Of a DNA stretch of 64,000 nt, positions 52,757 to 60,595 are shown piece after piece (within the stretch, counting starts at the first letter, position 1; every line of letters begins with the position of its first letter). The notes beneath the pieces were generated by a model. That model searched no databases, had not been told where the DNA came from, and saw only the letters and a program-made list of their open reading frames with translations. The position numbers were made by a program, and so were the translations under genes. This DNA comes from Geoalkalibacter sp. (GTDB lineage: Bacteria > Desulfobacterota > Desulfuromonadia > Desulfuromonadales > Geoalkalibacteraceae), in NCBI RefSeq assembly GCF_030605225.1, contig NZ_JAUWAV010000011.1:1-64000 (forward strand), given 5' to 3'.

Positions 52757-54067
52757 ATGATTGACATGCTTAAAGAAATAATCCTCGATTTTCAGGAGAT
52801 TGACCTTCCGACGGGTGTGCCCAGGCGGGTTGCTGTTTCGCCAGTGCCGGGAAAAGCCACGGTTTGCATCGGTGTGCGCCGCAGCGGTAAATCGACTTTC
52901 ATGTTCCAGCTTATGAAGAAGCTGCAGGACACTGGCGTTGCCCGTCAGAACATCCTCTATCTGAACTTCTTCGATGATCGTCTGCATAGTCTGCAACACG
53001 ACAATCTGGGTGTGATTCTGGAAGCCTACTTTTCGCTCTATCCGGAAAAAAAGAATGCCGAGAAGGTTTATTGCTTTTTCGATGAGATCCAGGTCGTACC
53101 TGGCTGGGAGCCCTTCGTTGACCGCTTGATGCGCATGGAAAAGTGCGAGGTGTACATTACCGGGTCGTCGGCTCAGATGCTCTCACGAGAGATAGCGACC
53201 CAGATGCGCGGCCGGGCACTCTCCTGGGAAATGTTCCCGTTTTCATTCCGGGAGTTTCTCGACTACAAGGGGATCGAGAGCGACGGTCCACTCTCGACCA
53301 AAAAACGTCTGACTGTCCAGAAGGCATTCGAGGAGTACTGGGAAACCGGTGGCTTCCCCGAGGTTGCAGGCCTTAACCGTATGCTGCGAATCAAGACCCA
53401 CCAAGAGTATTTCAACGCAATGCTGTTCCGGGACCTTGTTGAACGCCATGATATCTCTCACCCCAAGGCGGTCACGGATCTGGCGCATTGGCTGGTGGAC
53501 AATACGGGTTCCCTCTATTCCATCAACAACCTGACCGGCTACCTGAAATCCCTGGGGCACAAAGCGCCGAAACCCGCCGTCTCCGATTATCTCGAATGGT
53601 TCGAGGATGCCTACGTTCTGTTCACGGTGCGCATCTTTGACGCCTCGCTGGCCCGGGCCAACACCAACCCCAAGAAGATTTACTGCGTCGATCACGCGCT
53701 GGTGACGTCGATCAGCTCCGGCATTCTGGTCAACTCGGGCCATCTTCTGGAGAACCTGGTGTTCACCGCGCTGCGTCGGGTCACGCCGGATATCTTTTAC
53801 TACAAGACCAAGGCGGGCCGGGAGGTTGATTTCATCGCCGGACGACAAGGCCCGTCCCGCATGCTTGTTCAGGTTTGTGAATCGATGGCCGACCAGCAAA
53901 CCCGCAAGCGGGAAACCACCGCGCTTGCCGAAGCCATGACCGAACTGAAACTGTCGCATGGCATTATCGTGACGCGTAACGAGGAAGAGCAGATACAGGT
54001 AGATTCCGGAAAAATTGACGTGGTGCCCGCCTGGCGGTTTCTGCTGAACATGCCGGAAAACGCCTGA
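52757..54067 (+). CDS. AAA-type ATPase with DUF4143 (PD-(D/E)XK-like) C-terminus
   Basis: 436 aa. Walker A GVRRSGKST near residue 41, Walker B YCFFDEIQVV near 107-115, then ITGSSAQMLSREIATQMRGR typical of AAA_14. The C-terminal DUF4143 region ends GREVDFIAG...MLVQVCES, nuclease-like. Such genes are common solitary accessory genes of unclear function. It is on the plus strand between portal and terminase, interrupting the packaging module, with its own promoter/operator. Base composition is close to the phage. Confidence 0.85.
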   Translation: MIDMLKEIILDFQEIDLPTGVPRRVAVSPVPGKATVCIGVRRSGKSTFMFQLMKKLQDTGVARQNILYLNFFDDRLHSLQHDNLGVILEAYFSLYPEKKNAEKVYCFFDEIQVVPGWEPFVDRLMRMEKCEVYITGSSAQMLSREIATQMRGRALSWEMFPFSFREFLDYKGIESDGPLSTKKRLTVQKAFEEYWETGGFPEVAGLNRMLRIKTHQEYFNAMLFRDLVERHDISHPKAVTDLAHWLVDNTGSLYSINNLTGYLKSLGHKAPKPAVSDYLEWFEDAYVLFTVRIFDASLARANTNPKKIYCVDHALVTSISSGILVNSGHLLENLVFTALRRVTPDIFYYKTKAGREVDFIAGRQGPSRMLVQVCESMADQQTRKRETTALAEAMTELKLSHGIIVTRNEEEQIQVDSGKIDVVPAWRFLLNMPENA

Positions 54068-54151
54068 CATCCAAGCCACGGCCATTCCCTGGCCCTCGGG
54101 CATCAGACCTATTGTTGCCACTTCCACAAAACTGGTAACGATTTGTCTGGT

Positions 54152-55675
54152 TCAGATAAAAATCGGGTTGGTGAGCACCGGCTTGAGTGAGACCACCTCT
54201 TCGCCGACCGGGTCGAGGTTGCCTTCCTCCCGGATCAGCATGGCGCAGCGCACCGCGTCGATGATGTGGTCGTTGCCCTTGGAATAGATGATCTTGCCGT
54301 CACGCAGGGTGTAGGTGTGGGTGGTGAACTGGTCTTCCACCTCCAGGTCGTCCGAGGGGAAAATGAGCTGCTTGCGCTGCAGGGCTCCGTTGATGAGGCT
54401 GGTCATCAGCTCCTTGGTCCGCTTCTTGACTTCCTTGCCGTCACGGACCGCCAGCCGGGTCATGCCGCCGAAGTCGTATCCCTTGAGCCTGCCTTCCAGC
54501 TCCAGCCCTTTGTACTTGTCCAGGGTGAGCAATTCCTGAACCACCGCCAGACCGTTTCCGCCGTTGTCCACGCCGATGCCCGCCGGGGTGTAGTAACGCT
54601 CCAGCAACGCGATGATCTGGGCGATATGCGGATAGGAAACGTGTTCAAGATGCACGCGCAAGATCATCTTCAGCAGCGTCCGCTCGCCGATCTCCGTCTC
54701 CTGAAATACAACGATCTCGGTGGGGTCGTTGGTGTAGCCCAGGTCGCCGCCGACCCAGAACTGACCGCTGCGGGGCGTGAGGTTGAGCAGCATCTCCAGC
54801 CGGTCATGGGCCGCTTCCTCGGTGTCGCAGTCGCGCATCTCGGAATCGGTGATGACGATCTTCTGGTACTCCAGCAGATCCTGCCGACAGAGGTTGAATT
54901 GCTCGACATTGAAGGCCCCATAGGAAGGCTTACCGTGTTCACCGGCCACCTCGTGCTGCCAACCGGAGCTGTCACGGCCGCCGTAGAACTCCAGCAATTC
55001 GGCCTCGCGATCCTCGGTCCACAGGGGATTGAGCCAAGACGGCCAGCGGAACACATGGAACTGATCCGATGAGGTGAGCCGGTAATAGGTGGTGTCGCGC
55101 AGGCCGTTGGGCGTTGAGTAGATGCGTAGCGTCCCCCCGGCCTTGAGGCACTGGCGCAGCGCCTTCCAGGCCCGTTCGGTCAGCCAGGCTCCTTCATCGA
55201 CCCAGACGCGGCCCACGTGCAAGGACCGGAAGGCGTCGCCATAGGCCCCGGCCGGGCGGAAATAGAGCACCGAACCGTTGGTGAACTCCAGCCGGAAGTA
55301 GGGTTTGCGGTGGATCTTGGGCTTGCCGTACTTGGTCAGGGCGATGCTGTTCATCAGATCCGGGTTGGTGTCGAGCTGGAACTCGATCTCTTCGATGATG
55401 GTATCGAGGTGCCCCTGGTGCGGAGCCGCGATGAGGCCCTGGCCGCCCCGGGTGGTAAAGGCGTAATGGAGCGCGTCGGTCGAGAGCACGATGGACTTGC
55501 CCACGTCCCGGCCGTCGAGGTGGATGATGTTCTTGGCCGGGCAGCGCAGGTCCTCCACCTGATGCGGCCAATAGTCGCGGCCTGAGCCATCCCGGTTGTA
55601 GAGGTAGGCTTGCCCCCACAACACGGGATCGCTCAGGGTCGCCGCAAGTTTGCGCTCCTTGTCGGTTACCGCCAT
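54152..55675 (-). CDS. Terminase large subunit
   Basis: 507 aa from the ATG at 55675 (TGATG overlap). ATPase: HLDGRDVGKSIVLSTDALHY carries the Walker A region at about 48-56, and VGRVWVDEGAWL is Walker B. Nuclease: VGGDLGYTNDPTEI, GVDNGGNGLAVVQE and NDHIIDAVRCAML provide the RNase-H-like acidic residues. It powers DNA packaging. The small terminase gene is 2.8 kb upstream, beyond the recombinase cassette. Confidence 0.93.
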   Translation of the reverse strand: MAVTDKERKLAATLSDPVLWGQAYLYNRDGSGRDYWPHQVEDLRCPAKNIIHLDGRDVGKSIVLSTDALHYAFTTRGGQGLIAAPHQGHLDTIIEEIEFQLDTNPDLMNSIALTKYGKPKIHRKPYFRLEFTNGSVLYFRPAGAYGDAFRSLHVGRVWVDEGAWLTERAWKALRQCLKAGGTLRIYSTPNGLRDTTYYRLTSSDQFHVFRWPSWLNPLWTEDREAELLEFYGGRDSSGWQHEVAGEHGKPSYGAFNVEQFNLCRQDLLEYQKIVITDSEMRDCDTEEAAHDRLEMLLNLTPRSGQFWVGGDLGYTNDPTEIVVFQETEIGERTLLKMILRVHLEHVSYPHIAQIIALLERYYTPAGIGVDNGGNGLAVVQELLTLDKYKGLELEGRLKGYDFGGMTRLAVRDGKEVKKRTKELMTSLINGALQRKQLIFPSDDLEVEDQFTTHTYTLRDGKIIYSKGNDHIIDAVRCAMLIREEGNLDPVGEEVVSLKPVLTNPIFI

Positions 55676-55953
55676 CAGTGCATTCCCGTCCTCAAGGCGC
55701 TGCCGAGGATGGTGCCCACCAGTTCCGTCAGGATCTGCTGCACGGCCAGAGTGTTCTTCCTGTCGTGGACAGCCTCCTGAATGTCGATGATGGCCTGGTC
55801 CAACTCCGCCCAAGCCCGGTACTGCTGCTGGGCCGCTTCCAGACGGCCGAGGGCGTTCTCAATCCGTCCCGCCGCCAGCTCGGTGCCGATTTCGACCAGG
55901 GCCTCACCGGCCTGGCGAACGGCATCGCTGTTCTCCTGAAGAATCTCTTTCAT
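55675..55953 (-). CDS. Small helical phage protein upstream of terminase
   Basis: 92 aa from the ATG at 55953 (ATGA overlap). Nearly all helix (EILQENSDAVRQAGEALVEI, RLEAAQQQYRAWAELDQAII), with a C-terminal mildly hydrophobic stretch (ILTELVGTILGSALRTG). Co-translated with a lipoprotein before and terminase after; could be part of a spanin/holin module or a packaging accessory. Not recognised. Confidence 0.6.
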   Translation of the reverse strand: MKEILQENSDAVRQAGEALVEIGTELAAGRIENALGRLEAAQQQYRAWAELDQAIIDIQEAVHDRKNTLAVQQILTELVGTILGSALRTGMH

Positions 55954-56222
55954 TGGCCTGCCTCCTGGTTCGCGCCGTTGGCCCACTGGTCAAGGGCGTC
56001 CACGGCGGTCTGCAGGCGCAGACCGACTCCGGTCAGGCGCTCGGCGTCCGGGTGGCCGACCTCGCGCAGCGCCTTGTTGGCCTCGGTCACGTACCCGGGC
56101 GTGTGGCGGTTGACGGTGGCCACCGCCGACTGGATCTGGGCAGGTGGCCGGTAGGTGGCGCAGCCGGTCATGATCCCGGCCAGCGCCAGCGGAATGGTCC
56201 ATTCGAGGGTCTTCTTCAACAT
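55950..56222 (-). CDS. Small lipoprotein (spanin-type candidate)
   Basis: 90 aa from the ATG at 56222 (AGGAG upstream). Signal peptide 1-18 with lipobox GIMTGC, mature start CATYRPPAQIQSA. A short phage lipoprotein next to helical proteins fits an outer-membrane spanin (Rz1-like), but the proline content is lower than usual. No late site precedes it within 140 bp; it faces a plus-strand gene across a region with the hairpin GCGGGA-TGG-TCCCGC (56318-56332). Confidence 0.6.
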   Translation of the reverse strand: MLKKTLEWTIPLALAGIMTGCATYRPPAQIQSAVATVNRHTPGYVTEANKALREVGHPDAERLTGVGLRLQTAVDALDQWANGANQEAGQ

Positions 56223-56362
56223 GTTGATCTCCTTTGGGTTATGGGTTTGGGGCACATGCAGAAAGATCTCTGCAAACACTTGATTTCCAACGAAATAGAA
56301 GCGTCATTGGATGTGACGCGGGATGGTCCCGCATCCACGAAAACTGGAACCGGAGGCAGGCC

Positions 56363-56557
56363 ATGACCTACGACAGAAACCGCCAGCAGGCACTCAAGGC
56401 GTACCGAGAAAAGCAGGAGAACATCACCCGGCTGATCGAGGGCATTCGCGGCAAGCTCGAAGCGGACGCGAAGCAGCCGGACATCACCTGGGCGAGCGTC
56501 GGCTCCCTCGGTCACGTCGAGGAACTGCTGCGGGAGCTGGACGAGTTCCTGTCCTGA
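56363..56557 (+). CDS. 64-aa helical protein, first gene of the recombinase cassette
   Basis: Start ATG with GGAGG 8 nt upstream. Highly charged helical protein (YDRNRQQALKAYREKQENIT ... VEELLRELDEFLS), no HTH recognised. Precedes the SAM-like-only gene by 33 bp on the same strand, so probably co-expressed; could be a recombination-directionality or regulatory factor. Confidence 0.6.
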   Translation: MTYDRNRQQALKAYREKQENITRLIEGIRGKLEADAKQPDITWASVGSLGHVEELLRELDEFLS

Positions 56558-56590
56558 ACACACCGGGCCACCGACAAAGGAGACATCGAC

Positions 56591-56965
56591 ATGACCGAAT
56601 GCACCGTGCATCAAGCCGCCGAGGCTTTCATCGGCCACCTGCGGGAATCCGGAAAGAAAGAGCGGACCCTCTACACCTACCGGAAGGACCTCGATGTAGT
56701 GGAGGCCTTCTTCGGCGCGGATCGCCAGCTCGCCGAGATCCGGCTTCCCCAGGTCGGCAAGTTCTACAAGTCCGACCTGCTGCTCAAGCTCCCTGACGGC
56801 AAGGAGCGGGCCGAACGCACCGTCGCCAAGACCGTCCGGGTGTTCCGCATGATGATGGTCTGGGCCAGAGAGTCGGGGCGCATCGAGGAGCTGCCTTTGC
56901 CCAAGAGCACGCCCATGGGTCACAGCCGGGTGAAGGAGTCCAGCGATGAGCAACCGAACGGCTGA
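56591..56965 (+). CDS. Stand-alone SAM-like (core-binding) domain of a phage-type integrase
   Basis: 124 aa consisting only of the N-terminal core-binding fold of tyrosine recombinases (AFIGHLRESGKKERTLYTYR, VARTLxVFRMMM-type helices, PLPKST end). No catalytic R-H-R-Y residues. Overlaps the full recombinase by 20 bp. It may bind the same sites as a non-catalytic partner. Confidence 0.75.
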   Translation: MTECTVHQAAEAFIGHLRESGKKERTLYTYRKDLDVVEAFFGADRQLAEIRLPQVGKFYKSDLLLKLPDGKERAERTVAKTVRVFRMMMVWARESGRIEELPLPKSTPMGHSRVKESSDEQPNG

Positions 56966-57860
56966 CCTCGACCTGACGGGCGCGACAGAGGCGTTCTGTG
57001 CCCGCCTGTCGGCCGAAGGACGCTCCCCTGCGACCATAGCCGCATACCGCCGAGACCTCGCCCTGGTGGCCCGCGTGGCCGGGGATCTGGCCCCTGGGAT
57101 CGTCTGCCGGGAGGTCACGGTCGGGCTCCTCGACGAGGTGTTTTCCGCCGGGGCGGTCACCGAGAGTGAGCGAGGCCCACGCTCGGCGGCCTCGCTCCAT
57201 CGGATGAAGGCGGCGGTGCGGGCGTTTTTCGCCTGGGCCGCCGAGGCGGGCGTGGTCGATGACAATCCGGCCCGGTCCATCCGCATGCATCGGCTGCCGA
57301 GAAAGCTGCCGGTCTTCCTGACTACCGCCGAAAAGAAACGTCTGCTCAAGGAGCTCAAGGGGCGGACCGACTTCTCCGTGCTGCGCGACCGCGCCATGAT
57401 CGAGGTGCTGCTGGGCACCGGGATCAGGCTTGGCGAGCTGGCCGCGCTCGACATGGATGACATCGACCTCGACGCCAAGCATCTGCGGGTGCGGGCCAAG
57501 GGGAATGTGCCGCAGGTCAAGTTCATCAAGACCGACCTCCGCACATTGCTGCGCCGTTACCTGGCCGAGCGCCGTCGACACGGCCGCCCGGAAATGGAAG
57601 CCCTGTTCCTGTCGAACCGGGACGGCAGACTCTGCCAGCGGCAGATTGCAAACCGGCTCGCCCACTGGCTGCGGAAGGCTGGGATCGAAAAGGAACTGAC
57701 GCCGCACGGGCTGCGGCACACCTTCGCCACCCACCTCTACAGCGCGACCAATGACCTGCTCGTGGTGCAGCGGGCCTTGGGGCACCGGGACGTGTCCACC
57801 ACCCAGATCTACACCCACCTCGTGGACGGCCAGCTCGAGGAAGCCCTCGAGCGCCTCTGA
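56946..57860 (+). CDS. Tyrosine recombinase (XerC/D-like integrase)
   Basis: 304 aa. Core-binding domain 10-110, catalytic domain 120-304 with R161 (GTGIRLGEL), K185, H254 and R257 (HGLRH), H280 and nucleophile Y289 (TTQIYTHL). All catalytic residues are present. Size is XerC/D-like. It is in the cassette that separates small from large terminase and is followed by a terminator and by dyad repeats that could be its sites. Confidence 0.9.
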   Translation: MSNRTADLDLTGATEAFCARLSAEGRSPATIAAYRRDLALVARVAGDLAPGIVCREVTVGLLDEVFSAGAVTESERGPRSAASLHRMKAAVRAFFAWAAEAGVVDDNPARSIRMHRLPRKLPVFLTTAEKKRLLKELKGRTDFSVLRDRAMIEVLLGTGIRLGELAALDMDDIDLDAKHLRVRAKGNVPQVKFIKTDLRTLLRRYLAERRRHGRPEMEALFLSNRDGRLCQRQIANRLAHWLRKAGIEKELTPHGLRHTFATHLYSATNDLLVVQRALGHRDVSTTQIYTHLVDGQLEEALERL

Positions 57861-57880
57861 TCCTTCCGGACCCGATGATG

Positions 57881-57906
57881 GGAGCGGCCTCGGCTGCTCC
57901 TGTTTT
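57881..57906 (+). terminator. Rho-independent terminator of the recombinase cassette
   Basis: Stem GGAGCGGCC / GGCTGCTCC (one G-T pair, 2-nt loop) at 57881-57900, then TGTTTT, 20 bp after the recombinase stop. Confidence 0.7.
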
Positions 57907-58062
57907 CGTTGGGCGAGACAGTGTCGAAGACAGTGAATGACAGTGCCCGCAGAAGAACACATCCGCCGATGATGAATGATCATGACGATGGCCAGCTGCC
58001 TCCCGGGCAGAGCGGGAAATATCGATTGACCGGAATTTCTCCTTTTCTGTCTGTCGGCCGCA

Positions 58063-58303
58063 CATCGCTATAACTGCTTGGCTTGTGCGCTCCGGGCGCT
58101 GAACACACATGGCAATATCTGCTTGGCTTATGTGGGGGCCGCTGCCGAAGGAATGGCTGTTTGCGGGGCCTGGCCGGTTCTGCCTGGGGCTCGACATGCC
58201 CATATTTACTTGGGTTGTGTGAGAGATCCCCAGCGTGAACATGCCAATATCTGCTTGGCTTATGCGGCTCGGCTTATGCGCACACATGCCAAGAGGATAT
58301 CGA
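58063..58303 (+). repeat. 45-bp-spaced dyad repeats (four full, one half)
   Basis: Cores CATGCCAA-N7-TTGGCTTATG start at 58063, 58108, 58195, 58240 and a half copy at 58285, i.e. spacings 45, 87, 45, 45. The best copies have 8-bp imperfect arms around TATCTGC. The surrounding 57907-58460 stretch has no credible gene. The arms plus 7-bp centre resemble tyrosine-recombinase core sites or operator repeats. Confidence 0.6.
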
Positions 58304-58384
58304 GAGCTGCAGGAAGAAATGGAGGAGTGGAAATGATGATCGGCGGCCGAAGAATGCCGATTCCGAAAGTGCAAGGAACACGTC

Positions 58385-58473
58385 TTATCCGCAATTCCTG
58401 GTGAAGCTGTCTGCCGCAAGTCGCCGTGTGCCGGGGTCATCGGAAAAGCCCTCCATGGTGTTATCCGCAATTC
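58385..58473. repeat. 13-bp direct repeat spanning the small-terminase stop
   Basis: TTATCCGCAATTC occurs at 58385-58397 and 58461-58473. The second copy holds the TerS stop codon (TTA 58461-58463 on the plus strand). Could be a duplicated attachment segment or local duplication. Confidence 0.5.
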
Positions 58474-58961
58474 TTTCCGTGTTTCTTGCGGCCGGAGGGT
58501 TTCGCGCCCGGGGTGTTGGCAGCCTCGGCCACCTTCTCAAGCAGTGCCGCCGCCCATTCCGCCGGAGAGGTCTGCGGGCCTTTCGGCTCCTCACCCTCGC
58601 GAGCAATCTTGGTGGTCTTGAGATCCTTCATGTGGCAGCGGATCATCCGGTCGAGCTTTTCGGCGGCGTCGGTGTTCCCCTCGATCTGGGCGCGGACCAG
58701 CTTGACCGAGTAGACGCCCACCAGCTCCACTTGCAGGAAGTCGCTGGATTTGTTGAACTCGAAGTCCTGGTTGAGGCGGTCGATGATCGCGTCGAACATG
58801 ACCTTTTCTTCCGGCGTCAGACAGCGGTCGGCGAAGATGCCGTGACGCAGCCGGTTCTGGTTGCCCTCGGGCGCACCAGGCCCGCGCCGGGGCGGTTCGG
58901 TCTTGCCCTCGTTGCGGTGCCAGCGGTCCAGCGTCTCTTTGTCCGGTTTGTTCAGTGCCAC
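58461..58961 (-). CDS. Terminase small subunit
   Basis: 166 aa from a GTG at 58961 (AGGAT upstream). The N-terminal GAPEGNQNRLRHGIFADRCL and TPEEKVMFDAIIDRL are typical of small terminase / P27-like proteins that recognise packaging DNA; a charged, basic C-terminus follows. It is downstream of late site 6. Confidence 0.75.
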   Translation of the reverse strand: MALNKPDKETLDRWHRNEGKTEPPRRGPGAPEGNQNRLRHGIFADRCLTPEEKVMFDAIIDRLNQDFEFNKSSDFLQVELVGVYSVKLVRAQIEGNTDAAEKLDRMIRCHMKDLKTTKIAREGEEPKGPQTSPAEWAAALLEKVAEAANTPGAKPSGRKKHGKNCG

Positions 58962-59051
58962 GTGGAAATCCTGCCGAATATTGTTTTCCCAAGCCGGGAT
59001 ACGGGGCGGGAGGCCGATTTAGCCTCCAAACGCGCTCCCGCCGGTTCAGGG

Positions 59052-59083
59052 GTTACTTACCGGAAGCGGCGCTAAACTGTCGG
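59052..59083 (-). promoter_or_regulatory. Late site 6
   Basis: Minus strand: CCGACA, 13 nt, TCCGGTAAGTAAC. It encodes the last codons of the HTH gene (ASGK then TAA at 59053-59055) and lies upstream of the small terminase. Confidence 0.65.
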
Positions 59084-59331
59084 TCCCGATCCTGTTTTCG
59101 TTCGGCGGCGATGATCTGGTTGACCCGGCGGGTGGTCACACCGGCGAGGTTGGATATCTCCTGGCTGCTGATCCCCTGTATATGAAGGGCAAGCACAAGG
59201 TCACGGCGTTCCTGGTAAAACCGGCTCGGTGCTGAAACCCAGAGAATTCCGGTGTAGTGCTTCTGGATCTGCTCGAAGAGTTCCTCGGGCAGGACATCCT
59301 TGGCGTTGGCGTAACGTTTCTTTTTCTTCAC
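59053..59331 (-). CDS. Mor/CD3324-like HTH transcription regulator
   Basis: 92 aa from a GTG at 59331 (GGAGGATTG upstream). The N-terminal RYANAKDVLPEELFEQIQKH is the CD3324/Mor-type opening, and the C-terminal helices RDLVLALHIQGISSQEISNL and AGVTTRRVNQII form the HTH. Mor/C proteins activate middle and late phage promoters. It is downstream of late site 7 and ends in site 6, so it may activate its own unit and the rest of the late region. Confidence 0.7.
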   Translation of the reverse strand: MKKKKRYANAKDVLPEELFEQIQKHYTGILWVSAPSRFYQERRDLVLALHIQGISSQEISNLAGVTTRRVNQIIAAERKQDRDRQFSAASGK

Positions 59332-59334
59332 GGC

Positions 59335-60105
59335 TCAATCCTCCACTTTCTTCATCCACGGCTGCGGCACGTCCGGGTTGTAGAACCGCAGCGTGCTGGG
59401 ACGCCCGGACTTCGGCCCATGGATAATTTCGATAGAACGCTCGGTGACCTCGCCAATCTCCTGATCGCCATCGACGAAGCAGACCAGGCCGTAGTCCTCG
59501 CCGCAGGGAAACCGGAACCGGCCCTGGTTCTGATAGAGGCGTGCCTCGGACCAGCCCTTGGCCATGGCCTCCTCACGGATGGCGTCGACCTTGGCGACAG
59601 CCTGGGAAGTCACCGGCTGCTTACATTTCCAAGCTTGGTTCCCGGGATAAATCCAGTCCTTTCTGGGAGCTTCGACGGGTTTCTCCTGGGACTCGGGACG
59701 AAGCGCGGGTGGCCGGTAGTTCTTCGGGGAAAAGGACTGCAGGACCTCCTGCAAGTGTTCCTTGCCGAACTCCCGGATGGACAGTTCCTGCATGGCGTTG
59801 AATCGCTGCCGCAGCGTATTCCAGGCATCCTCGGGGAGCTTTCCGGCCTTGTGCGCGGTTTGGGCGGTGACCATGCGGGAACGTAGCCAGGCAAAGTATT
59901 CAGGCGACAGACGGCGACACAGCGTGCCGTCGATCTCCATGTCTTCAGGCCAGTCGCGGGCGTCTTCGATCTCGTGGATGTCGAGCCCGGTGGAGACATA
60001 GATGGCGGGCTGCGGTGGTTGCGGTGGTAATAATGGGGTTTCACATCCGGCCGAGGCTTCCTGCCCTCCGGCGGTGTGCTTGATCATGGTTTTCAGAAGG
60101 CTCAT
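59335..60105 (-). CDS. Hypothetical phage protein
   Basis: 256 aa, not recognised. The N-terminal PLLPPQPPQPAIYVSTGLDI is partly encoded by two of the GCGGTGGT repeats. Middle: YFAWLRSRMVTAQTAHKAGK helical; C-terminal R-F-P-C-G-E-D-Y-G-L-V strands. GGAG upstream. It follows late site 7 and is co-transcribed with the HTH gene. Confidence 0.65.
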   Translation of the reverse strand: MSLLKTMIKHTAGGQEASAGCETPLLPPQPPQPAIYVSTGLDIHEIEDARDWPEDMEIDGTLCRRLSPEYFAWLRSRMVTAQTAHKAGKLPEDAWNTLRQRFNAMQELSIREFGKEHLQEVLQSFSPKNYRPPALRPESQEKPVEAPRKDWIYPGNQAWKCKQPVTSQAVAKVDAIREEAMAKGWSEARLYQNQGRFRFPCGEDYGLVCFVDGDQEIGEVTERSIEIIHGPKSGRPSTLRFYNPDVPQPWMKKVED

Positions 60106-60539
60106 GGCTTCGGGCTCCAGAAATACGGGTTAATCGCTTTTCCCGTTACTTACCGGAGCTGCCCTGAAACCGTCGGTGACCACCCGCTGCGGTGGATATG
60201 TGCGGTGGTTGCGGTGGTCGTGCGGTGGAAGGTTTTCTTGTCCCACCGCAGGGGGTAGTTCTTTGTTTGTTATTTGTTTTTAGATAGTTATGAAGAAAGA
60301 GAAGAGAGAGTGCGGTGGTTGCGGTGGTATTTGGGGAATGTCTCTCACGCTGGGCCGGAATTTGCCTGGCGTGGGATGTCGGGTTGGTAGGTAGAAAAAA
60401 TATTTCAACCCATAGGGGGTGAGACCTCTGGATTTACCACCGCAACCACCGCAAAGGCCATGAAAGCCTTGTCTGGCAAGGGTTTGGCGTGCGGTGGTCA
60501 TCCACCGCAAGGGACAACGGTGATCACCGCACCACCGCA
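60011..60539. repeat. TGCGGTGG(T/A) repeat cluster
   Basis: About thirteen copies of TGCGGTGG(T/A) or its complement, many as tandem 9-mers (60011/60020, 60201/60210, 60311/60320, 60436/60445), extending from the N-terminus of the 256-aa gene through the 490-bp gap to the rloB terminator. Candidate iterons for replication or regulator binding. No gene is supported in 60106-60595. Confidence 0.6.
60145..60176 (-). promoter_or_regulatory. Late site 7
   Basis: Minus strand: CCGACG, 13 nt, TCCGGTAAGTAAC. 40 bp upstream of the 256-aa gene / HTH operon, inside the GCGGTGG repeat region. Confidence 0.65.
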
Positions 60540-60540
60540 A

Positions 60541-60566
60541 CAGAAAAGGACGCCCGAGAGCGTCCT
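60541..60566 (-). terminator. Rho-independent terminator of the rloAB operon
   Basis: On the minus strand AGGACGC-TCTCGG-GCGTCCT is followed by TTTCTG, 30 bp after the rloB stop. Confidence 0.75.
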
Positions 60567-60595
60567 GGATGATTGGGGATCGAATTGGTTGAGGT

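Noticed and set aside
58063-58303. Dyad repeats as a CRISPR array
   Set aside because: Repeats are divergent and interrupted, spacers are too short, and no cas genes are present.
57526-58470. Minus-strand open frame containing ISQADIGM-like repeats
   Set aside because: It reads through the recombinase gene and DNA repeats; no ribosome site or family; the periodicity comes from the 45-bp DNA repeat.
15693-60105. Headless tailocin instead of a prophage
   Set aside because: Terminase, portal, minor head, protease/scaffold and capsid genes are all present and intact.
25030-60176. GTAAGTAA core of the repeated site as an intron 5' splice signal
   Set aside because: All copies are in or next to intergenic regions of bacterial operons, with no 3' partner and no interrupted gene; group II introns start differently.
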